From positions 1 through 45,408 of the IMG/VR virus record IMGVR_UViG_3300009610_000041: a stretch of 45,408 nt of DNA, one strand, 5' to 3'. Each line of letters starts with the position of its first letter. Within the stretch, counting starts at the first letter, position 1. Under the pieces are notes generated by a model. The model was not told where the DNA came from. It searched no databases and was given only the letters and a program-made list of their open reading frames with translations. A program made the translations under genes and the position numbers. Of the stretch, positions 14,646-23,200 are shown piece by piece. This stretch comes from a virus.

Positions 14646-15399
14646 CAAGACTCCCTCTGCCTGGTGGAACCCCAAGAAGGAGTTGTTCTATTGCCCGGTG
14701 TGTAACCTGGGGTTGAACTTGCACCAAATGCAGAGCAGGTTGCACCTGGAGATGGATGAAGTTGCACCTAGTGAAAGAGAGGTACCTGACTTCGACCTCA
14801 CCATGGAGGTGCTTGCTATGCCAAGGGGGGTGATGCTGTATCACCCCTACTATGCGGAGAGGGGAATCTCTGCTGAGACGATTGAGTTCTACGGTGTGCA
14901 GTGGACGATGTACCCCTTACAAGGGACCTTGTTCCCCTTCGTTAATCTGAGGGGTAAAACGCAGGGCTGCATGGTGCGCTACCTGAACCCGGAGGAGGCT
15001 GGGACCCGCTATAACATACACGGCAAACCCACCCCCCTCTGGCCTTTGGTGCAGTTGAAGGGGTGCAGGGAGGGCAAGGTGGTTCTCATCACAGAGGGTC
15101 CTTGGAGTGCCATGCGCTTGCACCAGTTCATCAAAACCCGCTTTGATGTGCAAGCCTACATCTTCTCCACGATGGGGGCTAAAGCGAATGAGGGGCTGCT
15201 TGATGTGACCCGGCACCTGAGACCAGTGTTCTTGTACGATGGTGACACAGCGGGGCAGAACGCTTGCAGGAAGATGAAGAGTCTTGGCGCAGAGCATGCC
15301 TTTACCCTGTCCGTGTCACCTGACGATATGAGTGAAATCCATATGTACCAGCTATTTGAAAGGTTAATGGAGAAATGTCCAGAATTGACGGATATATGA
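14557..15399 (+). CDS. DNA primase, CHC2 zinc finger plus TOPRIM
   Basis: 280 residues. A CHC2-type zinc site, CPFHHDKTPS (Cys25, His28) and FYCPVCN (Cys46, Cys49), recognises the template. The TOPRIM catalytic part has VVLITEGPWSAM (Glu180) and VFLYDGDTAGQNA (Asp228, Asp230). This is the compact phage plan; bacterial DnaG is about 580 aa and carries a helicase-binding C-terminal domain that is absent here. It makes RNA primers for the DnaE-type polymerase. AAGGAGGAGG directly precedes two adjacent ATGs (14557 and 14560). The next gene overlaps its end by 25 nt. Confidence 0.88.
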   Translation: MMGTSARDLGLEVHKTSAGEEIVRCPFHHDKTPSAWWNPKKELFYCPVCNLGLNLHQMQSRLHLEMDEVAPSEREVPDFDLTMEVLAMPRGVMLYHPYYAERGISAETIEFYGVQWTMYPLQGTLFPFVNLRGKTQGCMVRYLNPEEAGTRYNIHGKPTPLWPLVQLKGCREGKVVLITEGPWSAMRLHQFIKTRFDVQAYIFSTMGAKANEGLLDVTRHLRPVFLYDGDTAGQNACRKMKSLGAEHAFTLSVSPDDMSEIHMYQLFERLMEKCPELTDI

Positions 15400-15593
15400 T
15401 TGCGGTGGGTACGTGCTGGGGTCCAGAGGGTGATGATGCTTTGCTGAACCTGGCTCAGAACGTGATGAAGCTGGCGAATGAGCAGGGGATGGTGCCCCAA
15501 GGTGGGGTTCAAGCTGGCGTGTATCTGAACAGTGATGACCAGATTAGGTGGATTGTGTTGCAAGCGATGGTGTTGCCAAAGGAGGGTGAGTGA
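15375..15593 (+). CDS. Hypothetical protein, 72 aa
   Basis: Alpha/beta small protein (YMIAVGTCWGPEGDDALLNL, then GVYLNSDDQIRWIVLQAM). The start lies within the end of the primase gene with GGAG upstream. No recognised family. Confidence 0.5.
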   Translation: MSRIDGYMIAVGTCWGPEGDDALLNLAQNVMKLANEQGMVPQGGVQAGVYLNSDDQIRWIVLQAMVLPKEGE

Positions 15594-15781
15594 TTACGGA
15601 TGGGTGGTACAAGGTGAGGCATAAGGATGAGACGGAGTTGGACCCTGCTGTTCTTAGGGTTGTGAAAGGGAAGCATGCTGCGGGGGGAGTCAGTGTCTCC
15701 CTCAACATGGAACTGGGATTCACTTACGAGAAAGTGTTCGTCATCACTGAGGCTCAGTTAAGGGCGTTAGTAGGAGGGTGA
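15590..15781 (+). CDS. Small protein of the GWY...FVIT type, 63 aa
   Basis: Starts at GTG in a GTGA overlap. It has ITDGWYKVRHKD at the N terminus and FTYEKVFVITEAQLRAL at the C terminus. The same two landmarks (NNGWHMITQIDG and CLFEEVFVLTKKEMEGL) occur in the gene at 15979, so the two are likely diverged paralogues. Function unknown. Confidence 0.5.
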   Translation: MITDGWYKVRHKDETELDPAVLRVVKGKHAAGGVSVSLNMELGFTYEKVFVITEAQLRALVGG

Positions 15782-15782
15782 G

Positions 15783-16013
15783 ATGCTACTGCCATGTCCG
15801 TTCTGTGGGGAGACCCCAGATGAGAATGAACCAACAACGTTTTGGCATGAGACGGGGAGTAGGTGGGCCGCAGTGGTGTGCTGCATTAGGGGGCCTGAGA
15901 TAAGGGCTGGAATCTACGCCCCCTTGGAGGAGTGGAAAGAGGAAGCGATAGCAGCATGGAACGAAAGGAAGAGTCCAGGTGAACAACGGCTGGCACATGA
16001 TAACTCAGATTGA
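15783..16013 (+). CDS. Lar-like restriction-alleviation zinc protein, 76 aa
   Basis: Opens with LLPCPFCGETPDEN and ends its domain with EAIAAWNERK. The pattern CPFCG near the N terminus and A-x-x-x-WN-x-R near the C terminus is the hallmark of the Lar family, phage/prophage proteins known from Rac Lar to modulate type I restriction-modification. A Cys pair (VVCCI) at the middle fits the second half of the ribbon. Family call likely; an actual anti-restriction role is inferred. Confidence 0.65.
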   Translation: MLLPCPFCGETPDENEPTTFWHETGSRWAAVVCCIRGPEIRAGIYAPLEEWKEEAIAAWNERKSPGEQRLAHDNSD

Positions 16014-16320
16014 TGGCAGGAGAATGGTGCGTTTCGTCTTCAGGAACTGGGCTGAGGGTGAGAGTGTGCAGAGGTTGTTAGCGGAAGGGTGCCTCTTTGA
16101 GGAGGTCTTCGTTCTGACCAAGAAGGAGATGGAGGGGCTGAGGGTAGGTGAGCAGGAAGACAGTGTTAGCGAAGCGGGTGACCCCGTTGTAGGGGCGGCA
16201 GGGGGAACCCAGCAGGGGGACCTCCTCCCAGAGGTGATTGTCGGGGAACGTCTTATCCAGCCTGGTTACGTGCATCTCCAGAGAGCCAGAGAGGACCAGG
16301 TCATCAAGCCAGGGGCCTGA
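15979..16320 (+). CDS. Paralogue of the GWY...FVIT protein with an antisense C-terminal tail
   Basis: GTG start at 15979, in an overlap of 35 nt with the Lar-like gene. Residues 1-55 match the plan of the 15590 gene (GW near the start, FEEVFVLTKKEMEGL near 43-57). The remaining 55-60 residues are low-complexity and are read antisense to the methyltransferase C terminus, with which the gene overlaps tail to tail for 243 bp (16078-16320). The front half is probably real. The tail probably arose by loss of the original stop near 16150. Confidence 0.45.
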   Translation: MNNGWHMITQIDGRRMVRFVFRNWAEGESVQRLLAEGCLFEEVFVLTKKEMEGLRVGEQEDSVSEAGDPVVGAAGGTQQGDLLPEVIVGERLIQPGYVHLQRAREDQVIKPGA

Positions 16321-16707
16321 CCCTGCCCACTCAGGTTGACCAAAGGGGAGGGTGATGAAGAGGTGCTTACCCCACCCCTTCATCCTCTCCACTGCCTTCA
16401 TAACGTTCTCCCTACTAAAGAGGTGGTCTAGCGTGGAAATGCTGAGGACGAGGTCAACGGGAACATTGAACGGCTCATAGGTGAGAACGTCCTGGTTGGT
16501 CACACCAGGGAAGACTTCGTATAAGTCTACAACGGGATGGTTTAATTTGTACAAATAGTGCGGGGTGACAGCACCTATCTCCAAGACCTTGGGGTACCTG
16601 TACATTAGCTCCAAAGCGACAGGAACCTCTACAGTGCGCTCGTTAATGCGAGTGTTGTTGTAGGGGTGGTCAAAGTAGTTGAAGTGGGTGCTGCCAGCCT
16701 CAAACAT
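16078..16707 (-). CDS. Class I SAM-dependent methyltransferase-like protein
   Basis: 209 residues. Residues about 8-30 (YFDHPYNNTRINERTVEVP) and the SAM-binding strand VLEIGAVTPHYLY (about 42-54) are typical of methyltransferases usually found beside glycosyltransferases. VDLYEVFPGV matches their next conserved strand, and VDLVLSISTLDH (about 83-94) is the strand-4 motif. The glycine-rich motif I is altered (EIGAVTPHY), as is usual in this subfamily. Last gene of the - strand block, with a TAATG overlap with the gene at 16707. With the glycosyltransferase at 32436-33548 it suggests glycan modification. Substrate unknown. Confidence 0.7.
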   Translation of the reverse strand: MFEAGSTHFNYFDHPYNNTRINERTVEVPVALELMYRYPKVLEIGAVTPHYLYKLNHPVVDLYEVFPGVTNQDVLTYEPFNVPVDLVLSISTLDHLFSRENVMKAVERMKGWGKHLFITLPFGQPEWAGSGPWLDDLVLSGSLEMHVTRLDKTFPDNHLWEEVPLLGSPCRPYNGVTRFANTVFLLTYPQPLHLLLGQNEDLLKEAPFR

Positions 16708-16931
16708 TACAACTCCTCAGCAGGTACGGAGTTCTTGGGGAGGTCAGCGATAACGGGTACCGCCTTCTTCTCTTCCTCGCCCTTGTCCATACGCTCCAAA
16801 ATCAAGCGAGCGTACTGAATGGCACCAGACTGTTGCTCTCTGGCTCGTGTGAGGTTCTCTAACTGCACTGTCTGTTGACGGAAGACCTCTTCCATCTGGG
16901 ACAACTCCTTAACCAAGTCTTCACGATTCAT
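16707..16931 (-). CDS. Short coiled-coil protein, 74 aa
   Basis: Helix with heptad character (LVKELSQMEEVFRQQTVQLE) followed by a Lys/Glu-rich stretch and a Pro-rich end. AGGAGG lies just upstream. It follows a perfect extended -10 promoter element, so it may be expressed apart from the tail genes. Function unknown; the size resembles small tail or chaperone proteins. Confidence 0.55.
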   Translation of the reverse strand: MNREDLVKELSQMEEVFRQQTVQLENLTRAREQQSGAIQYARLILERMDKGEEEKKAVPVIADLPKNSVPAEEL

Positions 16932-16970
16932 TGAAATGCCTCCTGTGGCTATCTAGTTGATGATAGTTAA

Positions 16971-16979
16971 ATTATATCA
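16971..16979 (-). promoter_or_regulatory. Extended -10 promoter element
   Basis: On the - strand the sequence reads TGATATAAT, a perfect extended -10 (TGn plus TATAAT). The -35 position at 17 nt holds CTGTAA, a weak match, which extended -10 promoters tolerate. It overlaps the TGA of the upstream gene (16979-16977) and lies about 40 bp before the 16931 start. It would drive the coiled-coil protein and the methyltransferase. A small inverted repeat (CTATC/GATAG) lies in the leader. Confidence 0.45.
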
Positions 16980-17252
16980 CAACTCCCCTTCAGTTACAGC
17001 TTGTGCAAGTAAATCCTGTTGCTGTTGGGCTGTTAACTCCCTTAGCTTCTGCTGCTTGGCATGGTGTGACACCAGGTTGACGATGGCATCACCCACGATA
17101 TTCAACTGTTCCAAAGGGGTGGAACCTTCTGGGAAAGTGATACCCTGGCTCCTGGCGAAAAGGGAGAGTTTGTTCCTTACCTCTGCGTCTGTCCCCTTTA
17201 GCACCTTGCTGTAGGTGCCGTTACCCACCGTGACATTAAGACTGCTTGCCAT
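16977..17252 (-). CDS. Hypothetical tail-associated protein, 91 aa
   Basis: Starts MASSLNVTVGNGTYSKVLKG. Helical Gln-rich C terminus (LRELTAQQQQDLLAQ). GAGGAGGG precedes the ATG. It overlaps the 3' end of the large fibre gene by 17 nt, and small proteins at this place often assist fibre assembly or attach to it. Unrecognised by sequence. Confidence 0.55.
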   Translation of the reverse strand: MASSLNVTVGNGTYSKVLKGTDAEVRNKLSLFARSQGITFPEGSTPLEQLNIVGDAIVNLVSHHAKQQKLRELTAQQQQDLLAQAVTEGEL

Positions 17253-20200
17253 GTACCCTCCTCTTTAACACCATCAACTCCATTAGAAGTGCAACCACCA
17301 AACGGTCATAGTAGATTGCATCAGGTCGCCCCTCTTCATCATACTGGATGAAGTCTTCCCCACCAGGCAGGTCATTCAACTGCTCTGCTATAAAGCCCAC
17401 CCTCCTTTTGGCCTCCACATCATCTTTGAGAGTGTAGGAGACTGGCACTAGCCCCTCCAACATCTTTGAGTAGGGTGTCCCCCTTATTTCCTCTACGTTG
17501 TCCTTGTAGCGCAAAGAACTGTTAGCGTGAGTGGTTCTGGTTATCTTACCATCGTTGGCGATTGCCATGTTGGGTACAACAGCGACTGTGGCTGAATATG
17601 TAGACAGGCTATACAGCAACGCATTCCAGTCCAGGGTGAGGCCAAGGTTCTGAGAGTTGGTGGCGTTGGAGGTTGTGTAGAATTCAATCCTAGAACCCCT
17701 GGCTGTGCTGCTGTGCGCCTCAGTAGCTACGAACTGCATGTAGGCAGAGTAGCTGCCGTAAGATGGCGCACCAGAAGAGTGTCTTGCTCTCGCCCCAATC
17801 AGAAGCATCGTTTCGTTTGCTCCTATCCCAGATGGGGAACTGGGAGAGCCATTGGCTCGGTAGCCTACAAATGTGGGAGGGTCTGCGTGGGCAGTTAATT
17901 TAATGCCATCCTCAGTCTTGGGGTTTGACTCTACAACATCTAACCTTGCAGCAGGGGATGCGTTGTTAACACCAACAAGACCTGTGTTGAGGATGGTTAG
18001 GGGATTGTCCCAGGAGATGCTGCTATCAGCAGTGCCTAGACCCGTTACCCACCAGTTGTGCTGTCCATCTGACATGGAGTAGGCTGATGCTTGCGTACTA
18101 GCTGCAAGCCGTCTTTTCCAAGTACCATCATAGTAGGCGTTAGACATAACCCAGGTGTTCTCAACCGTGGTATGTGCCATGATAGCACCAGCAGCAGAGA
18201 TTTGCAGGGCAGTCCAGCCAGAGTCCCATGCCTTTATATCAGTCGTTCCAAAGCCAAAGTTACCCTTATTGTTAATTCTCATCCTCTCAAGGGAGGAGGA
18301 TTCACCATCTGGCGTGGTGTAGAGAGCAATGCGACCTGGCATGTCTGTACTGTCATTGTCTGGTGTACCATCAATGAACACGCCAATTGCCGCTGCCTGA
18401 CGGAATGCCACCCCTGAAGCACTGTAGCCATTGAACAGGAACACGCCAACACGGTCACCACTTTGGGAAACAGTGGGGGTCCCTTCACTGCCTCTTGCCG
18501 TGGAGAAAGTGTAGCTGCCACCGTTAACGGCGTCGACATAGCTAACAGACTGGAAGGCTGCTGCACCACCATCAGCTATGGTTCGGGTCAAGTTATTGCC
18601 ACCAGAGCGTTTGTAGTCCGTACCTACAGCAGGGTCGAAAATTACGAATGGAGTCCCAAGACCTGTAGGGCTGAGGATGAGACTGGTCCCCGAAGAGGTC
18701 ATGCCCATATACCAACTGGCACTACCTGCTACATTAGAGACACTGTACAGGGCATCTCCAGATGTAGACTGGGCAAGAAAGTCAAGTGCTTTAACTTCCC
18801 TGGCGAAAATGGCCTGGGTTGTGGTTATGGTCAAGATATCTGTAGTGCCAAGGGAGTTGGAGCCTGAAATCTTGAATCTGTCACTATCGCTATTGTCAAT
18901 ACCTATTGTGTAGGTTTGACCAATTACGCCAAGGGGTGTTGACAAGAAGAAACGTAGGGCTGCATCTCCTGTAGAGTTCTGACTGATATCTACGCCACTA
19001 TCAGTTGAAGCGTTATTTTCGACAAAACGAAAAGAGCCTTCTCCATGCGCCCCTCCGTTATCAACACCGAAGACAATGTATCTATCTGTATTTCCACCAA
19101 TTATGGAAAGGTAGGATGCAGTGCTAACATTTCCACTTTCCATTGCAACAAAACGGATATTGCCGTATTCAGTGGCTGGTCCAGCTACATCAACCTCAAA
19201 AGAGACACGACTAGCAGGGTATTTTATACCTTTCAACGAAACGCCAACAGGAATGTCTGTGTAGTCAACAAACGCATCAACATCTTCCATCCACAAAACT
19301 CTACGTGCAATTGAAGCAACTGAGTAGTCTGGTAACTTCATCCTCAATCCCGTTTCGGGGGCTAGAGAGACTATTTTGGTGGTGTCGTCATACATGATGA
19401 TTTCACCATTATAGAAGCGTGCCCCGTTGACGTTATCAACGATAAAGCCCCTATAGTCCCCCGTATCCACATCTACGCTTATGTCTTCAGCAGCAGCAAT
19501 ACCCCACACATTACCAGATACCCCACCCACACCATTCAAGTTGCCAAAGCGTGCATTGTTGATGTGAACTGGAACAGCGTTGCTATCCAAATGGTCAAAG
19601 AGACCCACCTGAATGAAAGGACCTCCAGTATCCTGCAGTGCGCTCAGATGCACCCATCCTTGGCCCGCTACGCCCACGTCAAGGGCCACGTTACCACGTT
19701 TGATAATCTGACCTGTCACGCCCCCAAACTTCCTCTTCAAACGCCACTGCTGTCTGGATACGTGTGCAGGGGGGCCATCTGTGGCAGCTTGCCTTTGGAC
19801 CCAATCATTCGTACCAGCAGCATCCCCATCTATCACCTCAAACCAGATAGCAGAGAGAACCAGACCAGAGGTACGGTCCACTACACGTATCATGATGTAG
19901 TTGCCAGCGTCAAAGAGGGGGGCATCCTCCAAGGCAGGGGCATCCTCAAACCAAACGTCGAAGGTTCCCTCATCTGCAGGGAGGGCAGGAGAGTCTTCCT
20001 CCACGATACCAAAAGACCTGCTCCAGTACTCTTCCCCTCTACTCAGGCGAGTCTCATCAGCAGCGAAGACCCGCACCAGTAGTTCATCAGCCTTGATTGC
20101 ACTGACCGTTAACTGCACATAGTTGCTACCCCTGTCCCAAAACCTGAGACCCCTGATACCAGTGGGTATATCCTGTATAGCAGAGGTCTTGGCTAGGTCA

Positions 20201-23200
20201 CCCACTGCAGCCAGGATTAGGTTGCCACCTGGAGCCAAGGTGAGGGAGTTGGTGGAGTTGGTGGTGATGGAGCGTCCTGCTCCAAGAAAGTCCAGGTTAG
20301 CGTTTATCTGGGGGTCCAGGTTGAACGTGTGGGTCCCTGTCCAGGTTGGAGAGAATGCCTGGTCAACTCGCACCTGATTAGAGGCCAGGATGATGCCAGT
20401 GCCAGGGGTCACTGCCAGGGCTGCACCAGAAGTTGTGTTGAGACCAGAGACGGTAGCAAGTTTCACAGAGAGGGTCAAGTCTGTTGCCAGTGCCCCTCCC
20501 CCTTGGAGACCTGCGCCAGTGGAGACCAGGCGAGTGATACGAACCACAGTGCTGTCCACAGCCACATCATTGCCAACAACAGTGATACCGTCCCCTGGTG
20601 TGACCTGCAACCCTCCTACCAAGGAGAGGGCAGAGTTAGTGGTTTTGAGAAGGACAGCAACCCCCGTCCCGGTTAGGGTTAGTCCAGGGTTGGTATCTGC
20701 CAGGTTCACAACCAGGGCAAGGTCGCTGCCCAGGTTCCCTCCCCCAGAGAGACCAGAAGAGGATGCGGTGCCCACAATCCTGCTGGTTCTGACCACAGTG
20801 GAATCCACCTGGATACCAGTTGGTGTTAGTTGTAAGCCGGGGTCCGTGTCAGCTATGTCAATCGTTAGGCCCGTTGCCACGAAAGCAAGACCTGGGTTCG
20901 TGGCTAGGTCAATAGCCAAACCTGTACCTGTAACCACTAAGCCTGAGTTGGTATCTGCCAGGTCAATGGAGAGGGTCAGGTCCCCACTCAGTGCGCCACC
21001 CCCTGAGAGACCAGAACCAGTAGAAACCAAACGAGTGGTGCGAACCACGGAACTGTCAACAGAGATGCCTGTTGCTTGCAGTTCCAGGCCGGGGTTCGTG
21101 TCTGCCAGGTTAATAGAGAGGGACCTGTTCGCATCCAGTGTACCTCCCCCTTGGAGGCCAGAGGCAGATGCTGTGGTGATGGAGCGGGTTGTTCTCACTA
21201 CGGTGGCATCTACCCCAATACCAGTGGAGGTGAGTTGCAAGCCGGGGTCTGCGTCCATGAGATTGATGGTGAGGGAGAGGTTTCCACTGAGTGCCCCACC
21301 CCCAGACAAGCCGCTCGATGTGCCAGTGCTGATGGTCCTGTCAGTGCGAACCACTGTACTGTCCACCCCAACACCAGTTGCAGTGAGTTGTAGGCCAGGA
21401 CTGGTGTCCATGAGGTTGATGGTGAGGGAGAGGTCTCCTCCTAAGGTGCCACCCCCAGAGAGACCACTACTGGACCCGGTTGTAATGGTGCGACTCGTTC
21501 TCACTACTGAGGCATCTACGCTAATCTTTTGGGGTGCCACTACGATGATGCCGTCATCTCCTGTAGCTTCTGGATGGACTGAACCCTCTTCGCTCTCTAT
21601 GGTGAGACCGTAAATGGTCACGTTGCCTGTAGCAGGGTTGATAGAGATGCACTCAAAGCCACCATCTAAACTGCTACCCACCACCAACTTCCACCTGTCA
21701 TCATCCACGTCAATGCCCATGGTGTAGGTGATGGTGGAAGTGAGTTGCTTGTACTGCATGGCAACGTCACCATTGGTGGATTCCAAGAGCAGGTTGAGGG
21801 GTTGCCCTGATGACTGTGAGCCACGAGTCTTGATGTGGAGACCCGTTTCATCGACAGTGGCGAGACCTGTGCCAGAGGGGTTTGTCTCAATGTAAAGACC
21901 CGTATATTCACGAGCAGTGCTAGTGACACCACCAGCCAAGATGATGGTCGCCCCTCGCTCATTTGAAGAACCAGCAAGGACATTCTTGTTGACGTAAAAC
22001 TTGGAGGGGGGTGTGGTATCGGTTGTGATGCCAACACGAAGCGCATCACCCACGATAGAAACCACACTATCCGTTGTAATGCGAATAGCAGGGGTGGTGG
22101 CTAGGTCGGCAGAGGCTGAGATGTAGAATGGGTCACCAGTAAGGGAATTGTCTATGCCAAGGGAGTAGGTCACTACACCAGGCAAAGTGAAGTGCTGAAC
22201 AGAGTCACCAGTGCCAAGTTGCTCAATAGTGACACCCGCATTCACACCTGTTTCGCTATTGTTGTAGACGACATGGAAAGTTGACTCCAGAGTATCTGGG
22301 TCAGTAACGCCAAGACCCACAGCGGTTTTTGTTGCGCCAAGGATAATGAAGCCGGAATCCATACGGGCAAGCCTGTGTGCCCCAAGAACGTTGGTTCCAG
22401 AAACCAAGGTCAGGGAAGAGTTTCCTACTGAAGATTCTGAGGAAAGTGTTAGTTCCCCATAGGATGCCCCAGACTCCAAAGTCATATTCAGCCAGTGATG
22501 ACCGTCCAAGTCATAAGAAGAAATCCCAGACCTGAAAACATCTGAATCGTTGTACCAGCCAATGAATCTTGTCTCTTCTGAGAATGCTCCTTCATCTTGA
22601 AGAAGGCGAAGACCGTGTGCCCTGGTGAGAGAAACGGCAATCTCTGTGCCATCGTAGATGTAAATGTCCGTGTTCCAAAGGCGCAGTCCAAGGTCATCGT
22701 CTAGGGCGAAACCAGTGAACCCACCAAGGCTGGGGGCTATGGAGAGGTCGTTACCACCAGCAAAACCAAAGGTGTCCTCATCGTAGTCGAGAAGGTCTCG
22801 CAGGTTGCCCATGCGAACCTTGTTGAGGAATTGAGGCACATCGTCAAGGACACTATCAAAGACCTGTATCTGAATGAAGGGGCCTCCATCCTCCTGCAGT
22901 GCGGAGAGATGCACCACGCCTTGCCCAGAGGCTCCACCCATCTCTGTCCTTGGCTTACCAAACTCAACACCTACGCTGCCCTTCTTAATTACAGTCCCTG
23001 TAACGCCACCACTCTTCCTCTTTATTCGCCACTGTTGGCGAGAGACATGAGGGGGTTCTACCGCTGGTCCAGTAGCATCTTCCCTGGCTGCATAGTCATC
23101 AACCCCAGAGTCCATAACCTGGAACCAAACGGCTTGAGTGATTAGACCTGTTGACTGGTCAATCGTTCTGAAAAGAATCCAGTTATCTGGCAGGAACAAC

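Noticed and set aside
16310-16325. CAGGG/CCCTG hairpin near the end of the convergent + strand gene, considered as a terminator.
   Set aside because: Five base pairs, no T-run, and it is inside the methyltransferase coding sequence.
20390-21613. A 407-codon open frame on the + strand, antisense to the fibre.
   Set aside because: It lies exactly over the repeat array and mirrors its codon pattern; no ribosome site and a low-complexity product. A side effect of the repeats in the fibre gene.
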